Origin: Eutreptiella sp. 'Long Island Sound 2002'
Lineage: Eukaryota > Euglenozoa > Euglenophyceae > Eutreptiales > Eutreptiaceae
NCBI GenBank assembly: GCA_964036045.1
Contig: OZ038399.1
Location: 24,484,221-24,548,220 of the forward strand
Direction of reading: 5' to 3'
Length of the DNA stretch: 64,000 nucleotides
Shown here piece by piece: positions 10,545-19,995 of this stretch. The notes under the pieces were generated by a model. It saw only the letters and a program-made list of their open reading frames with translations, was not told the DNA's origin and made no database searches. Made by a program: the position numbers and the translations under genes. Numbering within the stretch: position 1 is the first letter of the stretch; each line of letters starts with the position of its first letter.

Positions 10545-12206
10545 GCAAAGAAACATGGTTTTCCTTTGGGCATGGGATACAAATAGGTGATGCAAAGGCG
10601 TTGGCACTATGAATAGGAGGTTCACGGGCCTAGCGGACCTCATTTCCAACAAACATCCAAATTTTGCCTGATTTCTTGGTGAGAGCAAAAAAAGGGAAAA
10701 TTATTATAGGGGCCCCCTAGGAGCTTGCTTGACCCAAACTTGTGTTAGACAATCGGATTTAGGTGCAACCAAGCATTCCCCAATGGTAAGGCACCCTTTA
10801 GTATTGCTAAATCCTACAATAAACACTAAGTTTTCATGTGGAAAGTGTGAAAAACTTATGGTGGTACAACAACTAGTGCCTGGTACAAAAACTGGCTCCT
10901 TTACCTTAAGCATTTTCAATACATAAGGCACGAGGGCGGCAACTGCCGCCGGGTACGAGGTTTGCAGCATTCTCATTCCCTGTCGACCAGGCTGTAGGAT
11001 AGTTATGGAGTCAAAGATGTAGGCTTTCTTTTTAACCCAGTGTAGTTACCTACCCCCGAACAGCTCTGGAGCTTGCCAAGGACAACAACTTGCATTGGGT
11101 TGAAACACTTTTCAAAACGGGCTCTGTTGTTGGTCGAGCACAGTAGTAAGCTAGAAAACGTGTAGCGGGAATACTTTTCTAGAAGACACCCGTCGATGAA
11201 GTTATGGGTCTAGGTAAAAGGTGTCCGTGTTGTGTGTTCCGGTGCCCGAAATTGACAAACAATGACCATGTGTTTGCGTATGTTATCTTTTCCGGACAAC
11301 AAATTGATTCACTCGCTTAGCAAGATCCGAGAAAACGCTTCCTCAAGGTTTTTGATGAATGGGCATCAACGGCTAAAGAGGCAACGGAAACCCAAACACT
11401 GCATTGGCACCCGCCCTTGTTGTCAGAAAGGATTGGCGAACGGCCTTGAGGCGGAAGCCACGTCGCCTGGTAACTCTGCGACATTCGAGTCGAGAGAGAA
11501 ATGGGCGATAAAGAAACATACGTGTGTTGACCATGTGGATGACAGATGGCGGGGCTTGGTAGGCATTAGGTAGGGGTTATTCAGCCTATAAGGTTTGCCG
11601 TTTCTTGGCATGATAACACGGTGCAGAGCACATTTTTCATTCTTGTCAGATGTTGCAACTGCAATGCAGACACGGACTCTTTGGGGTGGTGTATTTTGAG
11701 AGCACAAAGTTTGAACAATGCGGTGACACTATCCAGCCAAAGAAAATGGTAATGATGAATCAAGCAAAAGATGACAAAGATAAATTTACAAAGGGACAAC
11801 CCAGTGAATGGTAAATTGGGTGCACTTGGGGCGAAAGACTTTCGCAAGATTTGTACCTATGTTGCCAAACTAGTATCACAATAATATTCACAAAAACCAT
11901 CTAAAAGTCGTAAGCATATTTATAGCACGTCACCGTGCGGCGGCAAATTGGCGCAAAATCACCTATAGTGTCTTGCGGCTTTTAGCACTATTGCATCTCA
12001 AAACGAAAATAATTTCTTTTGCTTCTAGAAATACGTGTTGCAAAAAAAATTCCGAACATCTGCTGTGGTAGAGATTGCCACATTTGGGCAGTCCAAAAGT
12101 GGGCCTCTATATGGGCAAAACTGCCGGGATTGAAAAGCAACCCATCATGAGACTATTATGGCCCGCGCTGGGCAAGACACATGCACATGACTACCGCAAT
12201 GGCTAT
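10545..12206. other. AT-rich unassigned DNA upstream of the LTR element
   Basis: No gene recognised. The longest frame, about 11262-11573 plus, gives 103 basic residues with no known motif. The last bases, ctat at 12203-12206, are the likely 5' target duplication of the retrotransposon. Confidence 0.4.
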
Positions 12207-12918
12207 GAGTAAGAAAAAGTCACTGCCATGTCTTTCTTGGAGGGCTTGATCCAGGCTAAGCCCCCCTTAAAACCCTTTGTTGATGCTAAGACAAACTTAA
12301 GTGTTTTTATCTCTCTTTAGTTGCTTAAAGTACACTTTCTCAAAGTAACTAGGGTTGTGACCCTAGCCCCCCCCATGAAGTTCACCCCTACCACTCAACT
12401 GAGCGGAGGTACCTTCCTTCATGGAGGACATACCAAAATAAAACAGGTATTTCATGCTTGTTGGCCTTGGAGGTTAAGCCTAGTGGTCTCCCACCCCAAG
12501 ACCCCTATACTCAATTGTTTCTACCACTTATTGTGGTCCTACTTTGTAACTGTTTCTGAATTCAGTTGCTTGGCCAAGTCATTTTCTGTGTGGTCCTGAC
12601 ATCTATGCCCCTCAGACCTAACCAGCACCATTTCACCCAAAAGAGTGCACATGAAGTGCCTAATGCAATCTCTGAGGCAAGAGTCAGACCAATTTTCATA
12701 TAAAATCTTTTGTATTAACCATTTGTGATTGAATCTATGTGTATATACCTGCTTTGTCTATCTGCAGCCCTTCTGTGTTACACTGGATTCCAAAACCAAT
12801 CATTGATTCGATCCACATCCTGTCCTTGCTCTACTTGCTGCTTTGGTTGGGGTTTTCAACTACAAAACCTGCAGGAACACATCAAAATATCTAGGGCATA
12901 ATTCAAGGACATCTTTCC
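12207..12918 (+). repeat. 5' LTR
   Basis: This 712-bp direct repeat is the partner of 21413-22124. The ends are not the canonical TG...CA: it starts gagtaag and ends atcttt plus cc (ct in the partner). It contains a TATAAAA box at 12699-12705, which would drive transcription of the element. The shared boundary is exact to 12917; base 12918 differs between copies. Confidence 0.93.
12699..12705 (+). promoter_or_regulatory. TATA box in the LTR
   Basis: The sequence tataaaa lies about 220 bp before the LTR end, with an identical copy in the 3' LTR near 21905. The position suits an LTR promoter whose transcript starts within the last 200 bp of the LTR. This is inferred from sequence only. Confidence 0.45.
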
Positions 12919-12929
12919 GGTAGCAGAGG
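12919..12929 (+). other. tRNA(iMet) primer-binding site
   Basis: The bases ggtagcagagg directly abut the 5' LTR. They are complementary to the 3' end of eukaryotic initiator-Met tRNA of the animal/protist type (3' end ...CCTCTGCTACCA). The base before it is C where the canonical site has T. The match and position identify the primer for minus-strand synthesis. Confidence 0.8.
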
Positions 12930-12999
12930 CAGTCCCTTGTGACCTTTTGAACCGATCCTGAGAAGAAGTGCAGAACAAAAGCTCAACAACAAGTTCATC

Positions 13000-15192
13000 A
13001 TGTCCACGCCAAGCGTCAGGACCTGGCCTATCCGAAATGTCCAAGTACAAATGGGCAGCATGGCCCACCCAATGAGTGAACCACCTCACCGAGCTCCACA
13101 TCATCTCAGTGGCGCATCTGGGTCCCAAGGAGATCCAGAACGCAGAAGGGCGGAAGAGAATAAAGGCCTTACCACCGAGGCCTTAGCAGCACACGGTGGA
13201 GACAGCTACAGTCACCTCCACAGACGTGTAGCTGCCTCAATATCAAGATCAAATTGTCCAGCTTCATCCTCAACTGCCATTGAAGGACCTGAGGAGTATG
13301 AGGAGCTGAAGAAGAAGATGGATGAGTACATCCTACATGAGGAGTACTACAAATCCATCCGTGGGGAAGATGGAGAGGAGCCATTGGCTGTACATGGATC
13401 CATACCACGTACAGACCTAGGGTCCTACGCACACTCTGGTCCTCCGTCCACTGCATCCCTGCCGAGACGACTAAGACCTGAGTATCCAAGACCATGTTGT
13501 CCAACCCCAAGGGCTCCCGAAGTGGGCCCCACACGAGTCAAAGAACAACATCATCCAAGGCCAACCTACGGTGCCCTGGATCACACGGCCGAGCTGTTGG
13601 CCAAACTCCTGTCTGGATCAGAAGATCCAGATGTGACGGCCCTATCGGAGGCCATTAAGGCTAAACTGGGTATTGCAGAACCCTTACCCAAGCCAGAGTT
13701 GCCCTCTCTCTCTCCAGGACTGAGTACCCTGGCCGAAGATCTCAAGAGATCAAGGGTCTCAAGGCTGTTGCCTAAGGTTACCTGCCCCAGCCCCTTTCAC
13801 CCCCGTGCCAGGACAGTGCCTATGGCTGATCTACAGGACGTGCCTGTCACAGAGATCGAGAGAAGAGGCCTGTCAGCCCTGGCACCTCTTGCCGGCGTGT
13901 CGCCTTCAGGCCTAACTCCGGGGGGTGGGAAGACGGGCAGACCAATCGCCCAGGCGAACATCCAGCTGGAACTGCCGGAGTTCGACCCCAAAAATCTGCC
14001 CGAATGTGCAGAAGAATTTGCAGAGTTCCTTTTGTTGACTGGCCAATCCCATGTGGATGTGGCCACCAAATGTTCACTGCTAAAACGCTCATGCAAAAAG
14101 AAGTTTTTGCAAAAACAGGTTAAACAGATTGTGAAAACCTGTTCTACCTGGGCAGAGGTACTCCTGAGGTTGGAGAAAACATTCCCAGTCTATGAGACTG
14201 ACCTCAGCGTACGCACACAGATCGAGGAGCTACCTATGCTCCCTGAGTTTCCATCCGCTGCGCGAATTTCTGAGTATGTGTGCGACTTGGAGTACTTGTT
14301 TTCGAGGATGAATGTGGGCTCCTACGGAGCCACTGAGCCCCACCTGTGGCTCATGAGTAAGATCCCCCAGCGTACGTGGGATGATTGCCGCTCCACCTCT
14401 GAGAGGAAGAGCAGGACCCACTCGTACGATGAACTGGTGGATCTCTTGATTGAGCTAGCTCTTGAGAGAGAGAATGACTCCCACATGGAGAAATTCCTCA
14501 AGAAGCATTTGGGACGAGGTGGTACCCCTACCCCCGAACGTGGCGAAGGGAAGGGGCATAAAAATCCCACTAACACCAACCAGGGAGGTGGTAAAGGGAG
14601 GGGCAACCTACGTGCCATGAACGAGGTTCAACCTGATGCAGGCACACCCCCCCTGTTTTACTGCCGACCTGTCAATGACAAGGGGGGACCTTGTCATGCC
14701 TCTGACTGCGATCTCCGCAGTGGCTGTATGCTGCAGATGAAACGTCAGCAGCACACCAAAGATGGGAAACAGGTGACCCATCAGGACCATTTCAGGTGTA
14801 CCATCACCTGTGGTTACTGTGGCAAACGTCGTCACTACGAGGACGAATGCCACATCAAGAAACGCGAGAGTGACAAACTCAAGCGTCAGGAGGCGGAGCG
14901 CCAGAAGACCCAGACGCCCGCTAGAAACCCCCCGAACGGGGATAAAGGTGGTAAAGGAGGTGGCAAAGGGGGTGGCAAAACTGGACCCCCTAACCCCCAG
15001 AGGCGCTCATCAGCGCCCGTTGCTACACCCACTCCTGCTGCTACACCCGCTCCCGCAGTTGACCCCAAGAAACGCCCCCAAGGGGATAACGCTACCCCTG
15101 AGGGGAATAATTCTAAGAAGAGGCGCTTGGCCTGGATGGCCAAGTCCCTCATGGCTGCAGGGGTGGATGTGAAATTCCCTGATGAGGAATAG
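13000..15192 (+). CDS. gag: Gag polyprotein with CCHC zinc knuckle
   Basis: This is a 730-residue frame from an ATG to a TAG. Residues 1-290 are polar and proline-rich with no known fold. Residues 310-510 contain a retrotransposon Gag capsid-like helical region (around LELPEFDPKNLPECAEEF and AEVLLRLEKTFPVYE). A single CCHC zinc knuckle, CGYCGKRRHYEDEC (C-x2-C-x4-H-x4-C), lies near residue 606 and would bind RNA. The tail is basic and Gly/Lys-rich. The TAG at 15190 is followed by a purine-rich ggggggcggc, and the same frame continues straight into protease. Pol could therefore be made by stop-codon readthrough, as in gammaretroviruses; this is an inference. The protein would form the cytoplasmic particle that packages the element RNA. 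Confidence 0.88.
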   Translation: MSTPSVRTWPIRNVQVQMGSMAHPMSEPPHRAPHHLSGASGSQGDPERRRAEENKGLTTEALAAHGGDSYSHLHRRVAASISRSNCPASSSTAIEGPEEYEELKKKMDEYILHEEYYKSIRGEDGEEPLAVHGSIPRTDLGSYAHSGPPSTASLPRRLRPEYPRPCCPTPRAPEVGPTRVKEQHHPRPTYGALDHTAELLAKLLSGSEDPDVTALSEAIKAKLGIAEPLPKPELPSLSPGLSTLAEDLKRSRVSRLLPKVTCPSPFHPRARTVPMADLQDVPVTEIERRGLSALAPLAGVSPSGLTPGGGKTGRPIAQANIQLELPEFDPKNLPECAEEFAEFLLLTGQSHVDVATKCSLLKRSCKKKFLQKQVKQIVKTCSTWAEVLLRLEKTFPVYETDLSVRTQIEELPMLPEFPSAARISEYVCDLEYLFSRMNVGSYGATEPHLWLMSKIPQRTWDDCRSTSERKSRTHSYDELVDLLIELALERENDSHMEKFLKKHLGRGGTPTPERGEGKGHKNPTNTNQGGGKGRGNLRAMNEVQPDAGTPPLFYCRPVNDKGGPCHASDCDLRSGCMLQMKRQQHTKDGKQVTHQDHFRCTITCGYCGKRRHYEDECHIKKRESDKLKRQEAERQKTQTPARNPPNGDKGGKGGGKGGGKTGPPNPQRRSSAPVATPTPAATPAPAVDPKKRPQGDNATPEGNNSKKRRLAWMAKSLMAAGVDVKFPDEE

Positions 15193-15945
15193 GGGGGCGG
15201 CTCCGAAGAGGAGGACTTGGTTTTCTGGATCCTCGTGAAAATCGGGGATCAGGTTTTTCGAGCGGTGCTTGATACCGGTGCAACACTTTCCATAGTGGCC
15301 CGGCGCCTGCTTAAAACTTTCAGGAAAACTAAGACCGTGGCCATAAGAGTAGGGGATGGGCGTACCATCCATTCCTTGGGGGGGGTCGATGTGACCATAT
15401 GTCTGGGCGACGAAACCGTGACCCAACACTGCAGAGTGTTGGACACTGACGCCTTTGACATCGTCATTGGCACCGACTTTCTAAGAAGAAACCCCCAGGT
15501 AAAAATGCTGTCCCTACAGCGTCCTTACTCTTTGCACTGCGACTTTGGCAGTGGGCTATTCTCCGTTCTTTTGGAGCTGTCAGGACGAAAAGAGTCTGGG
15601 CTGCGCTACGCAGCCAAGACGAACTATCGTACTGAAAACTACCAACTGGCCCGTCATGTTCTTGAAAATGGACTGGCGGCCCTTCAGGTAAACCTGGATG
15701 AGATCCAGGTGGAATTGTTTGCGAGCCAACAACAGCACATCATGCAGTTGTACTGCTCGAAACAACTGAACAATGCTTTCCGTTTCTTCTGGAAAGCAAT
15801 GGGCCTAGCGTATGCTAACCCTCCCTTCTCCCTGCTCGCGAAGGTTCTAACCAAAATCGCTTACGAGGGAGGAAGGGTTGTTATGTGCACCCCTGACTGG
15901 GGTTGCTCTGGTGAACATGCTTACTGGCGCCGTATGCTAGATTGA
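15193..15945 (+). CDS. pol: Aspartic protease plus Dam-like (NPPF) domain
   Basis: This section of Pol continues the Gag frame after the TAG. The protease has the catalytic triad in AVLDTGATLSIV and the second conserved block FDIVIGTDFL, typical of retropepsins, with about 85 residues between them. After a linker, the sequence VELFASQQQHIMQLYCSK, then FFWKAMGLAYANPPFSLL and VLTKIAYEGGRVVMCTPDWG follows. This order (F-A-S, Y-C-S, A-N-P-P-F, K-I..E, V-V-M-x-x-P-x-W) resembles the N6-adenine methyltransferase-like domain of DIRS retroelements; NPPF is the amino-methyltransferase catalytic tetrad. It ends at an in-frame TGA (15943-15945) directly followed by an ATG. I am confident of the protease; the methyltransferase relation is my inference, and the segment may be inactive. 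Confidence 0.8.
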   Translation, partial: GGGSEEEDLVFWILVKIGDQVFRAVLDTGATLSIVARRLLKTFRKTKTVAIRVGDGRTIHSLGGVDVTICLGDETVTQHCRVLDTDAFDIVIGTDFLRRNPQVKMLSLQRPYSLHCDFGSGLFSVLLELSGRKESGLRYAAKTNYRTENYQLARHVLENGLAALQVNLDEIQVELFASQQQHIMQLYCSKQLNNAFRFFWKAMGLAYANPPFSLLAKVLTKIAYEGGRVVMCTPDWGCSGEHAYWRRMLD

Positions 15946-17193
15946 ATGACCGTGGGAAGAGTGCAACTCCCCGACGGCCCCATCTATGTGCCTGAGGACT
16001 CAGACACAGCTATGCAGGCCCCTGAGTGGGCCAGTTTCCTGTCCATCGTCGATGGATCTCTCAATCCTGTACCCCTGTGTGACCTAGACCAGGTGCTACT
16101 AAAAGAGGTCATGGCCGAAAATCGTGGGCTGACCCTTTATGATCTCAAAAATCGATCTCCTGAGCACCTATCTGCCACACTTACAGGGTGTGAGTCTCCT
16201 GATGACTATCTGGAACCTGCAGCTGTGAAAGAGGATGCTGACGACCAACTGTCTGAGATCGCCAGCACTATACCCTCTGTTGATCCCAGCTGTGTTGACC
16301 TAAAACATAGTGCTTTCCTAGCTCAACTGTTGCTAGAGGAGGTAGATCTAGAGTCAACCTCTGAACCCGCTTCCCCTGTTGGGAAGCCAGTGCTACACAT
16401 GCAGCCTATGCACACAGGTGAACCCGTGGCCCAGAGTGCTGATGCTCTGGCGCGGCCTGCTGCTAATAACATGCCATTGTCTGAGCATGACACTCAAGAA
16501 CTCCGGCGGCTGTTGTACCTGAAGGCCGAAGGTATTGAGCGCCTAGAGCGGCTGCAATACCTCAGACAGACCTGGAAATACTCCATCTGGTCTGAGGAGG
16601 ACGATGAGTCCTATACTCTGCCTGATCCTGAGATACCTCTAGTGTATTCTCTACACTATGGGCAGCAACGTCCCCCTGAGTGGGACGATGGCACTGTGCC
16701 TGCCGAAACTGCTGATCGGCATAAAAAGAAAGAACATGGAAAAAGCAACCTCCATGCTGAGGAGGATTTCCTTCAGAAACTCGAGAGTCTTAACCTTGAC
16801 CCCCGCCTGAAGAAACTGCTGATAAGCTATGAGGAGGTGTTCGGCGCCTTGCCGCCTCCCCTTTCTTGTAAAAAACTGGTCCAGATGGACCTGAAATTGA
16901 AACCAGAATTTGAAAAGACGCAAGTGAGGCGTCGTCCCTATCCCGCTCCACAGGAACAGGTTGAAGAAATCGAGCGCCAGATCCAAGAATGCATTGATGC
17001 TGGCCTCGTTGAAGAGTATAAACACGGGGACTATCCCCATCACTGCAGTCCCTGTTTCCTTGTTGCTAAACCAGGGTCGACTGCCCTACGTCTTGTTGTA
17101 GACTATGGTGAGGTCAACAAGAAAACCCAGAACCACTCAGGGAGTATTCCTAACATGGAAAACACCCTGGAGCGTATTGCCAAATGCAGGTAG
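15946..17193 (+). CDS. pol: Pol spacer and start of reverse transcriptase
   Basis: This section is in the same frame, from the ATG after the TGA to a TAG at 17191. Residues 1-280 are acidic, low in recognisable motifs and probably a spacer. The last 130 residues are the fingers of a Ty3-type reverse transcriptase: LLISYEEVFGALPPPLSCKK, then RRRPYPAPQEQVEEIERQIQ, the GLVEEY block, HHCSPCFLVAKPGS and LRLVVDYGEVNKKTQNHSG. The frame stops just before the KTKMDKRSGFWQ block that starts the next section. The family reads straight through at this position, so the TAG looks like a point mutation in a recently inserted copy. Confidence 0.85.
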   Translation: MTVGRVQLPDGPIYVPEDSDTAMQAPEWASFLSIVDGSLNPVPLCDLDQVLLKEVMAENRGLTLYDLKNRSPEHLSATLTGCESPDDYLEPAAVKEDADDQLSEIASTIPSVDPSCVDLKHSAFLAQLLLEEVDLESTSEPASPVGKPVLHMQPMHTGEPVAQSADALARPAANNMPLSEHDTQELRRLLYLKAEGIERLERLQYLRQTWKYSIWSEEDDESYTLPDPEIPLVYSLHYGQQRPPEWDDGTVPAETADRHKKKEHGKSNLHAEEDFLQKLESLNLDPRLKKLLISYEEVFGALPPPLSCKKLVQMDLKLKPEFEKTQVRRRPYPAPQEQVEEIERQIQECIDAGLVEEYKHGDYPHHCSPCFLVAKPGSTALRLVVDYGEVNKKTQNHSGSIPNMENTLERIAKCR

Positions 17194-17202
17194 AAGACCA
17201 AA

Positions 17203-19995
17203 ATGGACAAACGCTCTGGTTTCTGGCAGGTGGACCTAACCGCCGCAGCTCAGGAGCTGTTGGCCTTTATAACCCCTAAGGGTCGTGTTTTCAAGTGGAA
17301 GGTTATGCCTTTCAGGGTGGCTAATGCCCCAGCGCTCTTCCAGGAGCTTATGAACAAAATTTTGTACATACTGAGGCGCAGGCCTCTAGTACAAGAGTTG
17401 ATTTCTCGGGGTGCAGAAATGGAGGCTCACATCGACGACGTGAGTTTGGGTACTAATACCAAAGAGGACCATGTCCTTCTCCTCCGTGAATTTTTCACTG
17501 TCTGTCAAGAAAACCATCTCCGAATCAAACTCGAAAAATGTGAGTTTATGAAAGAGGAGATGGAGTATTTGGGTTTCGACGTGGGGTATGGCTGGTGGAA
17601 ACCAGCCGCGTCTAAGATGCAGCCCCTACAGGACATGCAGATTCGCGATGACCCTAAGAAGGGTCTACACAATGTGAGGGGTTTTGTGGGCGCCTGTAAT
17701 TTCTATCGGCGTCACATCCACAATTTTACTTACTCCTCTGCACCCCTCACTGACCTGATCAAGAAAACTACTCCCTGGAGATGGACCTCCAGAGAGGAAG
17801 AGTGTTTCCAGGAGTTGAAGAAGAAGATTGCCTCCTCCAACTGCCTGGGAGTGCCCCGCCCTGAGGGCGAGATAGTCCTGATCACTGATGCCAGTGATGT
17901 AGGGGGGGGAGGTACAATCTACCAATGGCAGGAGCTTAACCCCGCTGAACTAACCCACTGCCATTATCGTACTACTGGACTGAACCGTGATGGTTCGTTG
18001 AAACATGACTATCCTACCAGTGAGTGGCGACTGGTGCCACTGGGACACTGGAATTGGAAATGGAACCAAGCGCGTTCCAACTACAGCACCTATGACCAGG
18101 AACTCCTGGCCGGTATGTTGGTGCTATCGTCACAATCCCGACTCCTGGGATCTAACCCTATTGTCTGGCTGTGTGACCAGGAGCCTGTGAAGTCTTTTCA
18201 GAAGGGCCCACCACCAGAAAAAGCAAAGCTAAAACGGTGGTGGACTTACCTGAGCCAGTTCAGGCTGACAGTGCATCATATCCCAGGGATTAAGAATGAA
18301 CTGTCTGACTATATATCGCGCAACAACTTCGATGCGCTTATTGGTGAGAGCTCTGAGGCGCTCGCCAAAGAGGCTTTCCAGCGTATGGATGTCCAGCTTG
18401 ACCTGTCCATGCGCACTGCCGGAATCCTGGAGGGTTGGAGTCTAACCGACTATCAGTCAGAGTATGAAGAAATTCTCCAAACCCTCAGCACTGGTCTCGA
18501 ACCCCGTGTCATTGACGGGCACCAGTGGTATAAAAACAATCAGTACCTCTTCTACGAGGACCGAATTGTGGTGCCTGAGGCACAACTGGATGGGTGCCTA
18601 CAGTGGTCCCATCTCAGTTCTGGTCACACTGGCGCTAATCGCTCAGTGGACTTCTTCCGTGAGTGTTTCTACTCTAGTCTAACCCTGACTGAACTGAGGT
18701 CGCGTATGCAGACCATTGTGGATGCTTGTGGCTGTCATGCCAGCAAGCAGAGCGACAGTAGGGATAGGGGCCTGATCTCCAGCTTACCCATACCCTATTG
18801 TGCTAACTCTCTTCTCTACGTGGATTACATCCACGGCCTACCACGCTTTGGCGGCTATGATAGTTGCCTCGTGGTCACCTGTGGTCTATCTCGCTTCACC
18901 CGTCTGTTCCCTTGCAATAAGAAAATCACAGGTGAGCAGACTGTAAAAATGTTGGTCGACCAATGGTTCGAACCCTATGGAGCACCTAAGCAGGTGCACT
19001 CTGATGAAGATGTACGCATCCGCAGTGACACTGGGTGGTACAAACGAGTGCTAAATGCCCTCAACGTGGAGGTAACCACAGGTGTGCCCTATACTCACAC
19101 GTCTAACCCTCTCTGTGAGAGACAGAACCGTGTGGTGGAGCAAAACTTAAGAATCCTGATGAAACAGGAGCGCACCAAGGACTGGGTACGCCTAGTGCCC
19201 TGGGCAGTTCTGTCCATGAACTCACAGCGGAGCTCTTCTACGGGTTTCACCCCACACGAACTGTTCCATGGAGGGCGACCTGCTTGGTTCTTCAAAACCC
19301 CCTTTCCTGAGGACTTCAAGAGCCCTGTGGGAGATTGGCTGGAACACAAGCAGTCTCTGGCTAACCAGGCTGGTACTAACCTGAGGCACATTCGTGACCG
19401 TGAACAGAGCCGACGGAACCGCCTACGGCGACCTGCCAGCTTCAAGGTTGGTGACCTTGTTTTGGTACACCATTCACGCCTACCCTCCTGGCCACGTAAC
19501 TGCCTACAGGACCCTTACTTTGGACCCTATCGTATCATCAGGATAGATGGATCCAGGATCCATGTCAGGTGCAGTCCACGTCTAGGTGGTGAACTGCTGT
19601 GTGCACCTAAGCAGTTGAGGCACTATCACTCCCCTGACGACTTGTCTTGGGATGAGTGGCGCCTCAGCGACAGTGAGATTGAACGTATAGACCTAGAGAA
19701 CGCTGCCAGTCCAGAGGAGGCAGACGAACTCGAAGAGATGACTGCCGATGAGATGGCAGTCGATGGTTACTACGTGGTTGCAGGTATTGCTCGCCACGAG
19801 TATAAACAGGGCTGGAAATTCCTTACCCTGTGGGATGGCTATGGGTTGTCTGAGGCGACCTGGGAACCTATGTCAGCCTTCATACAACCAGATGGGAGTA
19901 TCAACCCCATCTTCCGCACGTACCTCGTTGAGAACAACGAGGGGCAGCTCCTAACCCGTGCTGAGACTATGTCCCAGCGTAAGAAGCGAAACTAA
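17203..19995 (+). CDS. pol: Reverse transcriptase, RNase H, integrase, chromodomain
   Basis: In frame with the previous section, this 930-residue stretch carries four domains. The reverse transcriptase has DKRSGFWQVDL, MPFRVANAPALFQ (the usual Gly of MPFG is Arg) and the catalytic HIDDVS loop at 17428-17442. RNase H has VLITDAS, TYDQELLAGMLVL and VWLCDQEP. Integrase has an HLSSGHTG zinc-binding start with a Cys pair after it, the catalytic Asp residues in LLYVDYIHG and VHSDEDVR, and Glu in NPLCERQNR, then a GPY block (DPYFGPYRII). At the C-terminus, YYVVAGIARHEYKQGWKFLT and LWDGYGLSEATWEPMS form a chromodomain, which in this clade directs integration to modified chromatin. It ends in TAA. The Gly-to-Arg change and the upstream stops suggest this copy cannot act alone. 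Confidence 0.93.
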   Translation: MDKRSGFWQVDLTAAAQELLAFITPKGRVFKWKVMPFRVANAPALFQELMNKILYILRRRPLVQELISRGAEMEAHIDDVSLGTNTKEDHVLLLREFFTVCQENHLRIKLEKCEFMKEEMEYLGFDVGYGWWKPAASKMQPLQDMQIRDDPKKGLHNVRGFVGACNFYRRHIHNFTYSSAPLTDLIKKTTPWRWTSREEECFQELKKKIASSNCLGVPRPEGEIVLITDASDVGGGGTIYQWQELNPAELTHCHYRTTGLNRDGSLKHDYPTSEWRLVPLGHWNWKWNQARSNYSTYDQELLAGMLVLSSQSRLLGSNPIVWLCDQEPVKSFQKGPPPEKAKLKRWWTYLSQFRLTVHHIPGIKNELSDYISRNNFDALIGESSEALAKEAFQRMDVQLDLSMRTAGILEGWSLTDYQSEYEEILQTLSTGLEPRVIDGHQWYKNNQYLFYEDRIVVPEAQLDGCLQWSHLSSGHTGANRSVDFFRECFYSSLTLTELRSRMQTIVDACGCHASKQSDSRDRGLISSLPIPYCANSLLYVDYIHGLPRFGGYDSCLVVTCGLSRFTRLFPCNKKITGEQTVKMLVDQWFEPYGAPKQVHSDEDVRIRSDTGWYKRVLNALNVEVTTGVPYTHTSNPLCERQNRVVEQNLRILMKQERTKDWVRLVPWAVLSMNSQRSSSTGFTPHELFHGGRPAWFFKTPFPEDFKSPVGDWLEHKQSLANQAGTNLRHIRDREQSRRNRLRRPASFKVGDLVLVHHSRLPSWPRNCLQDPYFGPYRIIRIDGSRIHVRCSPRLGGELLCAPKQLRHYHSPDDLSWDEWRLSDSEIERIDLENAASPEEADELEEMTADEMAVDGYYVVAGIARHEYKQGWKFLTLWDGYGLSEATWEPMSAFIQPDGSINPIFRTYLVENNEGQLLTRAETMSQRKKRN

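Noticed and set aside
15190-17193. Reassigned stop codons in the nuclear code
   Set aside because: The ankyrin gene and the cyclase gene have clean frames ending normally, so stops in one retrotransposon copy are better explained by mutation or readthrough.
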